From: Pseudomonas anatoliensis
GTDB taxonomy: Bacteria; Pseudomonadota; Gammaproteobacteria; Pseudomonadales; Pseudomonadaceae
Direction: 5' to 3'
Assembly: GCF_017976235.1 (NCBI RefSeq)
Contig: NZ_JACVHC010000002.1
Span: 558,001-622,000, forward strand
Length of the DNA: 64,000 bases
The notes beneath the pieces are model-generated. The model was not told the DNA's origin. It worked only from the letters and a program-made list of their open reading frames with translations, and made no database searches. The stretch's first letter is position 1, and each line of letters begins with the position of its first letter. Positions 46,361-55,969 of this stretch are shown in pieces. The position numbers and the translations under genes were made by a program.

Positions 46361-46445
46361 GCAAAAGATCGCAGCCTTCGGCAGCTCCTACATGGGAACG
46401 TATTCTCCTGTAGGAGCTGCCGAAGGCTGCGATCTTTTGATCTTC
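46361..46445. repeat. Inverted REP pair in outward arrangement after the LysR gene
   Basis: GCAAAAGATCGCAGCCTTCG plus GCAGCTCCTACATGGG, a short spacer, then CCTGTAGGAGCTGCCGAAGG plus CTGCGATCTTTTGATC. Same outward layout as the pair at 21219. Confidence 0.9.
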
Positions 46446-46457
46446 AGCAGATAAAAA

Positions 46458-46865
46458 TCAGTGCTTGCTGTCCTGAGCGGACATCGCCATCAGCTGTTTT
46501 TCCTGATTCCAGTCGAACGGCTCATCGTTCTGTTCAGCCTCGAAGCGACGTTCTTCCAGAGCCTGATACATGTCGATCTCTTCATCGGACAGGTAGTGCA
46601 GGCAATCGCCAGCAAAGAACCACAGCAGATCGCGCGGGATCAGGTGGGCAATTTGCGGATAACGGCTAATCACTTGAGTCAGGATGTCCTGCCCCAGGTA
46701 TTGGCTTTCGATCGGTTCGATCGGCAGTGACGCGAGCAATTCGTCGAAGCGCTCCAGGAACAAGGCATGGCTTTCTTCGGGAACCTGTTCGGCCTCACCT
46801 ACGGCGACCAGAATACTGCGCAGATGGTCGAGTAACACAAGATGATCGGCAACGACGTTGGACAC
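46458..46865 (-). CDS. Conserved hypothetical protein (135 aa)
   Basis: Acidic soluble protein of 135 residues. GTG at 46865 is chosen because GAGGA lies eight bases upstream and the protein then starts MSNVVADHLVLLDHLRSILV; the longer open frame to 47009 runs through a terminator and into fadE. It is mostly helical, with a Trp/Phe-rich centre (RDLLWFFAGDCLHYLSDEEI). It follows fadE, as PA2816 follows PA2815 in P. aeruginosa (from memory). No function is known to me. Confidence 0.8.
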   Translation of the reverse strand: MSNVVADHLVLLDHLRSILVAVGEAEQVPEESHALFLERFDELLASLPIEPIESQYLGQDILTQVISRYPQIAHLIPRDLLWFFAGDCLHYLSDEEIDMYQALEERRFEAEQNDEPFDWNQEKQLMAMSAQDSKH

Positions 46866-46884
46866 GAGATAAGTCCTCAAGAGC

Positions 46885-46925
46885 AAAACGGGCGCAGGAG
46901 TATAAAGCTCCTGCGCCCTTTTTTC
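46885..46925. terminator. Hairpin terminator between fadE and the 135-aa gene
   Basis: GGGCGCAGGAG/CTCCTGCGCCC stem with loop TATAAAG, flanked by AAAAC on the left and TTTTTT on the right. It probably stops fadE transcripts. Since it lies before the 135-aa gene, that gene may rely on read-through or its own promoter. Confidence 0.85.
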
Positions 46926-46953
46926 ACGGGTAACGGTCAGGCGGTTGCGGCGA

Positions 46954-49401
46954 TCAGCGCACTTTGCTCTCTGCCAGCTCCAGTTCCTCTTTGTCGAAGT
47001 CATCGACATCGATCACCTTGCGCCGTGCTGCTTCGGCATCGCGCAGGCTCTGCGCTTCAAGCGGTTGCAACACACCTGCTTCCAGCGCCGCATCAATGGC
47101 GTGTTCGCCCGCCACCGGTTTGACCTGGCCGCTTTTCAACGAAGTGTGCAGTTTTTTGTGCAGTGGCTGCGCGGCATTCAGCAGATCGCTGGCGTGTTGC
47201 AGCGCACCGACAGCATCGTCCGCCGATTGCGGGCGATAGCAGCCGGCAAGCAGTTCTTCCAGCGCCGGATCACCTTTGGCGCGGCCGATGACACCTGCCA
47301 CTTCGGCACCGAGTTTGTCCGACGGGCCTTTATGACGACGACCGAACGGGAACACGATCACGCGCAACAGGCAGCCGAAGACCTTGTTCGGGAAGTTGCT
47401 CAGCAGTTCATCCAGCGCTCGTTCCGACTGGCCGAGGCTTTCTTCCATGGCCCATCTGAACAACGGCTCCATGTAGGCCGGCGAATCCAGATCGTGATAA
47501 CGCTTGAGCGCAGCGGAAGCCAGATACAGATTGCTCAATACATCACCCAGACGTGCCGACAGGCGTTCGCGACGTTTCAGTTCGCCGCCCAGCAGCATCA
47601 TGCTGAAGTCGGCGAGCATGGCGAACGCAGCCGCCTGACGATTGAGTGCACGGAAGTAGCCCTGACTGATCTTGTCGCCCGGTGCTTTTTCGAAATGACC
47701 GAAGCCCAGGTTCAGAACCAGCGTACTGGCGGCATTGCTCACGGCGAAGCCGATGTGTTTGAGCAGCAGGCCATCGAATTCTTTCAGTGCCTGATCCTTG
47801 TCCTCGCGACCCGCCAGAGCCATTTCCTTGAGCACGAACGGATGGCAGCGAATCGCACCCTGGCCGAAGATCATCAGGTTGCGCGAGAGAATGTTCGCGC
47901 CTTCCACAGTGATGAAGATCGGTGCACCGTTCCAGCTGCGTCCCAGGTAATTGTTCGGGCCCATGATGATCGCTTTGCCGCCGTGTACATCCATGGCGTG
48001 GCTGATGCATTCGCGACCGCGTTCGGTGAGGTGATACTTGAGGATCGCTGACAGCACCGAAGGTTTCTCGCCCAGATCCACCGCGTTGGCGGTGAGCATC
48101 CGCGCGGCGTCCATCATCCACGCGTTACCGCCGATGCGCGCCAGCGCTTCCTGAATACCTTCGAATGCCGACAGCGGCACGTTGAATTGCTCACGAATCT
48201 GCGCGTACTGGCCGGTTACCAGGCTGGTGAACTTGGCTGCGCCGGTGCCCACTGCCGGCAGCGAGATAGAACGGCCGACCGACAGGCAGTTCATCAGCAT
48301 CATCCAGCCTTTGCCGAGCATTTCCTGACCGCCGATGAGGAAGTCCAGCGGGATGAACACGTCTTTGCCCGAGTTCGGCCCGTTCATGAACGCGGCGCCA
48401 AGTGGCAGGTGACGACGACCGATTTCCACGCCCGCCGTGTCGGTTGGGATAAGCGCCAGGCTGATACCGAGGTCGGTCTTGTCGCCCAGCAGGTGATCCG
48501 GGTCATAAGCCTTGAACGCGAGGCCGAGCAGGGTGGCTACCGGGCCGAGGGTGATGTAGCGCTTTTCCCAGTTCAGGCGCAGACCGAGAACTTCCTCGCC
48601 TTCCCATTGGCCTTTGCAGATGATCCCGGTGTCGGGCATCGCGCCAGCGTCGGAACCGGCCAGTGGTCCGGTGAGGGCGAAGCAAGGAATGTCGTCGCCA
48701 CGGGCCAACCGTGGCAAGTAGTGATTACGTTGTTCATCGGTGCCGTAATGCAGCAGCAATTCGGCCGGGCCGAGGGAGTTGGGCACCATCACGGTGGAAG
48801 CGAGGTCGCCGCTGCGCGTGGCGAGTTTCATGGCCACTTGCGAGTGGGCATAAGCCGAAAAGCCTTTGCCGCCGAATTCCTTGGGAATAATCAGGGCGAA
48901 GAAGCCGTGCTCCTTGATGTGCGTCCAGGCTTCTGGCGGCAGGTCCATCGACTGGCCGATCTGCCAGTCCGTGACCATTGCGCAGAGTTCTTCGGTCGGG
49001 CCATCAATGAACGCCTGTTCTTCTTCGCTCAATTGAACCTTGGGATAGGCCAGCAATTTGTCCCAGTCCGGACGACCACTGAACAGCTCGCCATCCCACC
49101 AAACGGTGCCAGCATCGATCGCGTCGCGTTCGGTCTGCGACATCGGCGGCAGGGTTTTCTGGAACCAGTTGAACAGCGGCGCGCTGAAATGCTTGCGGCG
49201 CAGATCGGGCAACAGCAAAGGTGCTGCAACGACCGCCAATACGACCCAGAGCACCAGCAGCAGCAAGCCTGGCGCGTGGCCGAAAATCCCCATTGCCAAA
49301 AGGTAGACGGCAACGATGCCCAGCGCGGGCAGCGGGGCGATGCGCCGGTGGGCGAGGTACGCCACACCAATGATCAAAACCAGTATCCACAACAACAGCA
49401 T
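46954..49401 (-). CDS. fadE: Acyl-CoA dehydrogenase FadE
   Basis: Large acyl-CoA dehydrogenase of 815 residues that catalyses the first step of fatty acid beta-oxidation. Two hydrophobic N-terminal stretches (residues 1-65) suggest membrane association, as in E. coli FadE. The dehydrogenase core carries FALTGPLAGSDAGAMPDTG (FAD/substrate loop) and an active-site region around HGGKAIIMGPNNYLGRSWNG. The C-terminal DUF1974 extension follows (LSNFPNKVFGCLLRVIVFPF). Length and layout match FadE; the monocistronic or two-gene unit ends at the hairpin at 46885. Confidence 0.94.
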   Translation of the reverse strand: MLLLWILVLIIGVAYLAHRRIAPLPALGIVAVYLLAMGIFGHAPGLLLLVLWVVLAVVAAPLLLPDLRRKHFSAPLFNWFQKTLPPMSQTERDAIDAGTVWWDGELFSGRPDWDKLLAYPKVQLSEEEQAFIDGPTEELCAMVTDWQIGQSMDLPPEAWTHIKEHGFFALIIPKEFGGKGFSAYAHSQVAMKLATRSGDLASTVMVPNSLGPAELLLHYGTDEQRNHYLPRLARGDDIPCFALTGPLAGSDAGAMPDTGIICKGQWEGEEVLGLRLNWEKRYITLGPVATLLGLAFKAYDPDHLLGDKTDLGISLALIPTDTAGVEIGRRHLPLGAAFMNGPNSGKDVFIPLDFLIGGQEMLGKGWMMLMNCLSVGRSISLPAVGTGAAKFTSLVTGQYAQIREQFNVPLSAFEGIQEALARIGGNAWMMDAARMLTANAVDLGEKPSVLSAILKYHLTERGRECISHAMDVHGGKAIIMGPNNYLGRSWNGAPIFITVEGANILSRNLMIFGQGAIRCHPFVLKEMALAGREDKDQALKEFDGLLLKHIGFAVSNAASTLVLNLGFGHFEKAPGDKISQGYFRALNRQAAAFAMLADFSMMLLGGELKRRERLSARLGDVLSNLYLASAALKRYHDLDSPAYMEPLFRWAMEESLGQSERALDELLSNFPNKVFGCLLRVIVFPFGRRHKGPSDKLGAEVAGVIGRAKGDPALEELLAGCYRPQSADDAVGALQHASDLLNAAQPLHKKLHTSLKSGQVKPVAGEHAIDAALEAGVLQPLEAQSLRDAEAARRKVIDVDDFDKEELELAESKVR

Positions 49402-49651
49402 ATTTCAGTCCTCCGTGAACCAAGGCAAATCGACCCTCCACAGCTTAGACGGCATCTGCGAAACCGGGTGGTCAGAGCAAGGTGATTGAAATCGTGGGAA
49501 ACCCCGGATGGTTTTCGTAGGTTCGGTGGGCAACACGTGTGGGAAATCGTTCGCTTATTCCGCGCCTTTGCGTCCAAGTTTGGCCGAAACGTCGTTATCT
49601 CTGTGCTTGAGCTGTCGCTAGACTCGAGGCTCACCCAGGAGATCTGTCGTC

Positions 49652-50311
49652 ATGCGCGAGTATCTGAGTTCCGGCCGCTTCATCGATAGTGACCACCCGG
49701 CGGTGGTGGAGTTCGCCGAACGACATCGTGGTGTCAGCCGCGATCCGCGTGAGCAGGCGATCAGCCTTTATTACGCCGTGCGCGAGGCAGTGCGTTACAA
49801 CCCCTACACCTTCAGCCGTGACCCGCAAACTTTGTGCGGCAGCTATGCGCTGGCAGCGGGGGAGAGCTATTGCGTACCCAAAGCCACGCTGCTTGCCGGT
49901 TGCGCACGCCATTGCGGTATTCCTGCGCGCATCGGGCTGGCCGATGTCAGAAATCACCTGTCGACCCCGCGTTTGCTTGAATTGCTGAAAAGCGATGTGT
50001 TCGCCATGCACGGCTACACGGAGCTGTTTCTGAACGGTCGCTGGGTCAAGGCGACCCCGGCGTTCAACCAGCAACTCTGCGAGATGTTCAACGTCGCACC
50101 GCTGGAATTCGACGGCATCAATGACAGTGTTTTCCACCCGTTCAACCGTGACGGCGCGCAACTGATGGAGTATCTGGTCGATCATGGCCAGTTCACTGAT
50201 GTGCCGGAAACCTTCTTCTTCGAACACCTGGAAAAATGCTATCCGCACCTGTTCGGCGATCATCAGCCGCAACTGTTGGGTGACATGCACAGTGATGTAA
50301 GCCGTCTCTGA
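49652..50311 (+). CDS. Transglutaminase-like cysteine protease-fold protein
   Basis: Cytoplasmic protein of 219 residues of the transglutaminase-like superfamily. The catalytic Cys is Cys 74 in GESYCVPKATLLAGCARHCG and the His is His 120 in AMHGYTELFLNGRWVKATPA. The usual third catalytic Asp (in a DPT-type motif) appears replaced by Thr/Ala in KATPAFN, so the mechanism may differ. No signal peptide is present. It lies between fadE (divergent) and a GST gene, the order also seen near PA2813-PA2815 as I recall it. Confidence 0.85.
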   Translation: MREYLSSGRFIDSDHPAVVEFAERHRGVSRDPREQAISLYYAVREAVRYNPYTFSRDPQTLCGSYALAAGESYCVPKATLLAGCARHCGIPARIGLADVRNHLSTPRLLELLKSDVFAMHGYTELFLNGRWVKATPAFNQQLCEMFNVAPLEFDGINDSVFHPFNRDGAQLMEYLVDHGQFTDVPETFFFEHLEKCYPHLFGDHQPQLLGDMHSDVSRL

Positions 50312-50354
50312 TCCGGCGTATGCTGCCTGCCCACTCATGTGCAAAGAGGCGGTC

Positions 50355-50978
50355 ATGCTGAAGATCTGGGGACGGAAAAACTCATCGAATGTCAGGAAGC
50401 CACTGTGGGCTGCCGAGGAATTGGGCCTGGCTTACGAGGCGATTGATGCCGGTGGCGCATTTGGCGTCGTCGACACGCCCGAGTATCGGGCGATGAACCC
50501 GAATGGTCGGGTGCCGGTGATCGAAGATGACGGTTTCGTGCTGTGGGAATCCAACGTCATCGTCCGTTATCTGCTGGCAAAACATGCACCGAACAGCGCG
50601 TGGTACTCCGCCGATCCGCGAGCCCGCGCTGTCGCCGACAAGTGGATGGACTGGACCACTTCGAGTTTTGCCGGCCCCTTCCGCACCGTGTTCTGGGGCG
50701 TGGTGCGCACCCCGGCCGAGCAGCAGGACTGGCCAGCCATTCGCGCCGCAATCAAGGAATGCACCGAGTTGCTGGCCATGGCCGATCAGGCCCTCGCCGA
50801 CCAAGCTTACTTGTCCGGTGACGAAATCGGCATGGGCGATATCCCGCTCGGCAGTTTCATTTATGCCTGGTTCGAGATGCCCATCGAGCGTGCGCCGCAG
50901 CCTCATCTGCAAGCCTGGTACGAGCGCCTGAAGCAGCGTCCGGCGTACCGCAAAGCAGTTATGACCGCGTTGACTTAA
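50355..50978 (+). CDS. Glutathione S-transferase family protein
   Basis: GST of 207 residues. The N-terminal thioredoxin-like domain has WGRKNSSNVRKPLWAAEELG (active-site Ser region) and the glutathione-binding VIEDDGFVLWESNVIVRYL (conserved cis-Pro before and Glu-Ser). An all-helical C-terminal domain contains FLSGDEIGMGDIPLG in the form YLSGDEIGMGDIPLGSF. ATG at 50355 follows AGAGG. Substrate unknown. Confidence 0.92.
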   Translation: MLKIWGRKNSSNVRKPLWAAEELGLAYEAIDAGGAFGVVDTPEYRAMNPNGRVPVIEDDGFVLWESNVIVRYLLAKHAPNSAWYSADPRARAVADKWMDWTTSSFAGPFRTVFWGVVRTPAEQQDWPAIRAAIKECTELLAMADQALADQAYLSGDEIGMGDIPLGSFIYAWFEMPIERAPQPHLQAWYERLKQRPAYRKAVMTALT

Positions 50979-51114
50979 TACCTACTATCGACACGCTTGA
51001 CTGTACTTGTGCGGCGGCGGCACGCACCATTGCGCTCTTGCGCCGCGGTTGAATTCGCCGTCGCGCGCCCTTATTCAGTTCTTTCTTCCCTTCACCATGG
51101 TGCGTAAATCAGAT

Positions 51115-52047
51115 ATGAGTTCCGCTCTGTCCATCCGGCAGCTAACCAAAACCTACGGCAACGGGTTCCAGGCCTTGAGTGGTATCGATCTGGACGTCGC
51201 CGAAGGTGACTTTTTCGCCTTGCTCGGCCCTAACGGCGCCGGCAAATCCACGACCATCGGCATTCTTTCGACCCTGGTGAACAAGACCAGCGGCACGGTG
51301 AATATCTTCGGTCATGACCTGGACAAGAATCCTGCGCAGCTCAAGCGCTCGATTGGCGTGGTGCCCCAGGAATTCAACTTCAACCAGTTCGAAAAGACTT
51401 TCGACATCGTCGTGACCCAGGCCGGTTACTACGGCATTCCTGCGAAGATCGCCAAGGAACGCGCCGAGCAGTACCTGACCCAGCTCGGTCTGTGGGACAA
51501 GCGCGATGTGCCGTCGCGTTCGCTGTCCGGCGGTATGAAGCGGCGGCTTATGATTGCCCGCGCGCTGGTGCATGAGCCGCGTCTGCTGATCCTTGACGAA
51601 CCGACTGCCGGAGTCGACATCGAGCTGCGCCGTTCGATGTGGACGTTCCTCACCGAACTGAATGAGAAAGGCATCACCATCATCCTCACCACGCACTATC
51701 TGGAAGAGGCCGAGCAACTGTGCCGCAACATCGGCATCATCGACCACGGCACCATTGTCGAGAACACCAGCATGCGTCAGCTGCTCGGTCAGTTGCACGT
51801 GGAAACCTTCCTGCTCGACCTCAAGGGTGATCTGGCTGCCGCACCGCAACTGGTCGGGTATCCGGCTCGTCTGGTGGATGCGCACACGCTGGAAGTCCAG
51901 GTCGACAAATCGATGGGCATTACCGCACTGTTCGGCCAATTGGCGTTGCAGAACATCGAAGTGCTGAGCCTGCGTAACAAAACCAATCGCCTTGAGGAGT
52001 TGTTCGTGTCCCTGGTGGAGAAGAATCTGTCGAAGGTGGCGGTATGA
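51115..52047 (+). CDS. ABC exporter ATP-binding protein (YadG-like)
   Basis: ATPase subunit of 310 residues. Walker A is GPNGAGKST, the signature is LSGGMKRRL, Walker B is LLILDEPTAGVD and the switch His is in TTHYLEEAEQ. A C-terminal regulatory extension of about 80 residues follows, as in DrrA/YadG-type exporters. ATG at 51115 is chosen; upstream frame is not family-like. It overlaps the permease gene by four bases (ATGA). Confidence 0.94.
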   Translation: MSSALSIRQLTKTYGNGFQALSGIDLDVAEGDFFALLGPNGAGKSTTIGILSTLVNKTSGTVNIFGHDLDKNPAQLKRSIGVVPQEFNFNQFEKTFDIVVTQAGYYGIPAKIAKERAEQYLTQLGLWDKRDVPSRSLSGGMKRRLMIARALVHEPRLLILDEPTAGVDIELRRSMWTFLTELNEKGITIILTTHYLEEAEQLCRNIGIIDHGTIVENTSMRQLLGQLHVETFLLDLKGDLAAAPQLVGYPARLVDAHTLEVQVDKSMGITALFGQLALQNIEVLSLRNKTNRLEELFVSLVEKNLSKVAV

Positions 52048-52823
52048 GTTCCGAGTTACGTCCAAACCTCGTCGCCCTCCAGACCATCGTTTACCGCGAG
52101 GTCAAACGCTTCACGCGGATCTGGCCGCAGACGCTGCTGCCGCCGGCGATCACCATGGTTTTGTACTTCGTGATCTTCGGCAACCTGATCGGTCGGCAGA
52201 TCGGCGAGATGGGCGGCTTCACTTATATGGAGTACATCGTGCCAGGGCTGATCATGATGTCGGTGATCACCAACTCCTATGGCAACGTGGTCTCGAGCTT
52301 CTTCGGCAGCAAATTCCAGCGCTCGATTGAAGAGCTGATGGTATCGCCGGTGTCGCCGCACACCATTCTGATCGGCTACACCTGCGGCGGCGTGTTGCGC
52401 GGTTTGATGGTCGGGGTGATCGTGACCATCCTGTCGCTGTTCTTTACTGATTTGCAGGTGCATCACCTGGGTGTGACCATTCTGGTGGTGGTGCTGACGG
52501 CGACGATTTTCTCGCTGCTGGGCTTCATCAACGCCGTGTTTGCGCGCAACTTCGATGATATTTCGATTATCCCGACCTTCGTGCTGACACCCCTGACGTA
52601 TCTGGGTGGCGTGTTCTACTCGATCACCCTGCTGCCACCGTTCTGGCAGACCGTGTCGATGGCTAACCCGGTGTTGCACATGGTCAATGCGTTCCGTTAC
52701 GGCATTCTCGGAGTGTCGGATATCCGCATCGGCATCGCGATCACGTTCATGCTGGTGGCGACGGTGGTGCTGTATATCGGCTGTGCGCGGTTGCTGGTGA
52801 GTGGGCGCGGGATGCGCACGTAA
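52044..52823 (+). CDS. ABC-2 type permease (YadH-like)
   Basis: Membrane subunit of 259 residues with about six transmembrane helices and the ABC-2 signature region LTPLTYLGGVFYSITLLPPF. Together with the upstream ATPase it forms an ABC-2 exporter related to E. coli YadGH; the substrate is unknown. An inverted REP pair follows the stop. Confidence 0.94.
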   Translation: MSSELRPNLVALQTIVYREVKRFTRIWPQTLLPPAITMVLYFVIFGNLIGRQIGEMGGFTYMEYIVPGLIMMSVITNSYGNVVSSFFGSKFQRSIEELMVSPVSPHTILIGYTCGGVLRGLMVGVIVTILSLFFTDLQVHHLGVTILVVVLTATIFSLLGFINAVFARNFDDISIIPTFVLTPLTYLGGVFYSITLLPPFWQTVSMANPVLHMVNAFRYGILGVSDIRIGIAITFMLVATVVLYIGCARLLVSGRGMRT

Positions 52824-52830
52824 TACGCAC

Positions 52831-52917
52831 ATGTAGGAGCTGCCGAAGGCTGCGATCTTTTGATCTGGCTTTTAAAGGCAAGATCAAAGGATCGCAGCCT
52901 TCGGCAGCTCCTACAGT
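52831..52917. repeat. REPIN-like inverted REP pair after the ABC permease gene
   Basis: ATGTAGGAGCTGCCGAAGGC plus TGCGATCTTTTGATC faces GATCAAAGGATCGCAGCCTT plus CGGCAGCTCCTACAG, almost perfect with one mismatch in the inner stem. Confidence 0.9.
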
Positions 52918-52943
52918 GGGATTGTTGTCAGTTCAGGCAACAC

Positions 52944-52977
52944 AAAAAACGGCCTCCATTGCGGAGGCCGTTTTGCA
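52944..52977 (-). terminator. Terminator downstream of the DUF2062 gene
   Basis: AAAAAACGGCCTCCATTGCG plus GAGGCCGTTTTGC: stem CGGCCTCC/GGAGGCCG with flanking A6 and T4. Confidence 0.9.
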
Positions 52978-52978
52978 T

Positions 52979-53497
52979 TCAGGACATGCGTTTTTTCTTG
53001 CGCCGCGCCCATTGCCGGGACACCCACCAGCGCCAGTACATCATCACGCCGAAATAGGCGATGACGCCAAGCACCAGTCCGACCACGACCGAGCCCAGCA
53101 AAAACGGTTGCCACAGCGTCGACAGTTCACCGCTGATCCATTCCCAGGTCAGCTCATCCGGCAAGTGCCGCGCCGGCACGTCCATCAACCAGGCGCCGGT
53201 CTGATAGGTGCAGAAAAACACCGCCGGCATGGTGATCGGATTGGTCAGCCACACCAGGCTGACGGCAATCGGCATGTTGCCTCGCACTACCACGGCCAGT
53301 GCCGCGGCAACCAGCATCTGAGCGGGAATCGGCAGGAAAGCGGCGAACAGCCCAACCGCCATCGCTCGGGCCACCGAGTGGCGATTGAGGTGCCAGAGGT
53401 TTGGGTCATGCAGCAACTTGCCGAGAAAGCGTAAGGATTTGTGTTCCCTGATGCTCGTCGGGTCGGGCATGTAACGTTTGAATAAGCGCCGGGGCAT
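52979..53497 (-). CDS. DUF2062 membrane protein
   Basis: Inner-membrane protein of 172 residues. A conserved soluble N-terminus (LFKRYMPDPTSIREHKSLRF, LGKLLHDPNLWHLNRHSVAR) leads into three or four hydrophobic helices (AMAVGLFAAFLPIPAQMLVA, TNPITMPAVFFCTYQTG) and a basic tail (ARRKKKRMS). This is the DUF2062 pattern. ATG at 53497 is chosen; the upstream extension would overlap comEC. It is divergent from comEC, as in P. aeruginosa. Confidence 0.9.
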   Translation of the reverse strand: MPRRLFKRYMPDPTSIREHKSLRFLGKLLHDPNLWHLNRHSVARAMAVGLFAAFLPIPAQMLVAAALAVVVRGNMPIAVSLVWLTNPITMPAVFFCTYQTGAWLMDVPARHLPDELTWEWISGELSTLWQPFLLGSVVVGLVLGVIAYFGVMMYWRWWVSRQWARRKKKRMS

Positions 53498-53633
53498 AAG
53501 GCTTCTCGGTCGGTTAAGGCGGCAAGTATGTCTGGATTCCATGAACGGCCCATTCAGACTTTGTGACAATTGTTGACGGCGGTCGTGCCAAATACCCGCT
53601 ATGCCTAAGTTCGGGACTCTCAAGGACGGGCTT

Positions 53634-55868
53634 ATGCGCACAGGGATGATGGCGCTGGCAGTCGGTTTGCTTGCTGCGATATTTATGCCGGCGTTACCGC
53701 CGGTCTGGTTGATGGTGTTGCTGGCGGTCGTGGCTTTGATGTTGTTGCCGTTTCGCAGCTACCCATTGGCTTTTCTGCTTTTTGGTTTCACCTGGGCTTG
53801 CGTCAGCGCGCATTGGGCGTTGCAGGATCGCTTGCCGGTGGCGCTGGATGGCGAAACCCGTTGGCTCGAAGGGCGGGTAGTCGGGTTGCCGCAAACCAGC
53901 GACGGCGTGGTTCGTTTCGAATTGGCGGACGCCCATTCGCGCCACGGCAAACTGCCGTCACTGATGCGCCTGGCCTGGTACGCCGGGCCGCCGGTCAACA
54001 GCGGCGAACGCTGGCGCCTGGCGGTCAAGCTCAAGCGCCCAAACGGGTTACTCAATCCGGACGCCTTTGATTACGAAGCCTGGCTACTCGCACAACGCAT
54101 CGGTGCCACGGGCACGATCAAGGAGGGTCAGTGTCTTGGCGAAGCGCGATGGGCGTGGCGCGACGGCATTCGTCAGCGCTTGCTGGCGGTCGACGCGCAG
54201 GGCCGGGGTGGGGCGCTGGCGGCGCTGGTGCTGGGCGATGGCTCGGGCCTGAGTCGCGAGGATTGGCAGATTTTGCAGGACACCGGCACCGTGCATTTGC
54301 TGGTGATTTCCGGCCAGCACATTGGAATGCTGGCGGCGGTGATGTACTTGCTGGTCGCCGGGCTGGCCCGATATGGTCTGTGGCCGCTGCGGTGGCCGTG
54401 GCTGCCTTGGGCCTGTGGCCTGGCCTTCGCCGCGGCACTCGGTTACGGGTTACTCGCCGGATTTGATGTGCCGGTGCGACGGGCCTGCGTGATGGTCGGG
54501 CTGGTACTGTTGTGGCGTCTGCGCTTTCGCCATCTCGGCGCCTGGTGGCCACTGTTGCTGGCGTTCAATGGCGTGCTGTTGCTGGATCCGCTGGCCAGTC
54601 TGCGCCCCGGTTTCTGGTTGTCATTTGCGGCGGTGGCGGTGCTGATCTTCACCTTTGGCGGGCGTCTCGGGGCATGGCGCTGGTGGCAGACCTGGACGCG
54701 GGCGCAATGGTTGATCGCGATTGGTCTCTGCCCGATGTTGTTGGCGCTGAATCTGCCGATCAGCCTCAGTGGGCCGTTGGCGAATTTGCTGGCGGTGCCT
54801 TGGGTCAGTCTGGTGGTACTGCCCCCGGCATTGCTCGGGACGCTGTTGTTGCCAGTGCCGTATGTCGGCGAAGGGTTGTTGTGGTTGGCGGGTGGTTTGA
54901 TCGACTGGCTGTTCCAAGGCTTGGCGCTGATCGCCGGGCAGTGGCCAGCGTGGATTGCGCCGTCGCTTCCCCCGTGGGCGTTGGCTATCGGCAGTCTCGG
55001 TGCCGTGCTGTTGTTGCTACCGCGGGGCGTACCGCTGCGTCCGTTGGGCTGGCCATTATTGTTGATTCTGGTCGTGCCGCCACGGGAGCGGCTGGACGCC
55101 GGACTGGCCGATGTCTGGCAACTTGATGTCGGCCAAGGCCTGGCGATTCTGATACGTACGCGTCATCACGCGCTGCTCTACGACGCCGGGCCGCGGTTTC
55201 GCGATTTCGATCTTGGCGAGCGTGTTGTCCTGCCGGCCCTGCGCAAACTGAATGTCGAGACACTGGACCTGATGCTGCTCAGCCATGCCGACGCCGATCA
55301 TGCCGGTGGTGCTTTGGCCGTTGCGCGCCGTTTGCAGGTGAAGCAAGTCATCAGCGGCGATCCGCCGGGGCTGCCAGCCGAACTCAACGCGCAGGCGTGT
55401 GAAAGTGGCCAGCAGTGGCAGTGGGACGGTGTCAGTTTTCAACTCTGGCAATGGGCGGACGCTCACGACAGCAATCAGCGCTCCTGCGTGTTGCAGATCG
55501 AGGCCAATGGCGAGCGCCTGCTGCTGACCGGCGATATTGATGCACACGCTGAACGAGTTTTGCTGCAAAGCCCTCTGAACGTAACCACTCAATGGCTGCA
55601 AGCCCCGCACCACGGCAGCCGCAGTTCTTCATCCATGGCATTGCTCAAAGCGCTGAAACCCAATGCCGTTTTGATATCCCGTGGCCAGGGCAACTCGTTC
55701 GGCCATCCGCATCCGATTGTCATGGCGCGTTATCTACAGCAGGGCCTGCGTATCTACGACAGCGCCGAGCACGGTGCCATTCATCTGCAACTGGGCGCGT
55801 TCAAACCACCGTGGACAATGCGCCAGTACCCGCGTTTCTGGCGTGAACCGCCGCTGTCCTCCCATTGA
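53634..55868 (+). CDS. comEC: ComEC/Rec2-type DNA internalisation protein
   Basis: Polytopic membrane protein of 744 residues. Order: N-terminal helices and DUF4131 region, competence domain with many helices (residues about 200-480, including VHLLVISGQHIGMLAAVMYL), and a C-terminal metallo-beta-lactamase domain with HADADH (LLSHADADHAGG) and LTGDIDAHAE. It should carry incoming single-stranded DNA across the inner membrane. ATG at 53634 has AAGGA seven bases upstream and is preferred to ATG at 53601. It leads the comEC-tolQ/exbD-lpxK gene order. Confidence 0.93.
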   Translation: MRTGMMALAVGLLAAIFMPALPPVWLMVLLAVVALMLLPFRSYPLAFLLFGFTWACVSAHWALQDRLPVALDGETRWLEGRVVGLPQTSDGVVRFELADAHSRHGKLPSLMRLAWYAGPPVNSGERWRLAVKLKRPNGLLNPDAFDYEAWLLAQRIGATGTIKEGQCLGEARWAWRDGIRQRLLAVDAQGRGGALAALVLGDGSGLSREDWQILQDTGTVHLLVISGQHIGMLAAVMYLLVAGLARYGLWPLRWPWLPWACGLAFAAALGYGLLAGFDVPVRRACVMVGLVLLWRLRFRHLGAWWPLLLAFNGVLLLDPLASLRPGFWLSFAAVAVLIFTFGGRLGAWRWWQTWTRAQWLIAIGLCPMLLALNLPISLSGPLANLLAVPWVSLVVLPPALLGTLLLPVPYVGEGLLWLAGGLIDWLFQGLALIAGQWPAWIAPSLPPWALAIGSLGAVLLLLPRGVPLRPLGWPLLLILVVPPRERLDAGLADVWQLDVGQGLAILIRTRHHALLYDAGPRFRDFDLGERVVLPALRKLNVETLDLMLLSHADADHAGGALAVARRLQVKQVISGDPPGLPAELNAQACESGQQWQWDGVSFQLWQWADAHDSNQRSCVLQIEANGERLLLTGDIDAHAERVLLQSPLNVTTQWLQAPHHGSRSSSSMALLKALKPNAVLISRGQGNSFGHPHPIVMARYLQQGLRIYDSAEHGAIHLQLGAFKPPWTMRQYPRFWREPPLSSH

Positions 55869-55969
55869 GCGGGGCAAGCGTGAAGGCGACATCACGGTCG
55901 TCGGAGCGGCGGGTCTTAATCGCGAACCGGTATGGTAAAGTGGCGCACTTTTTCGAGGGGACTGTCACT

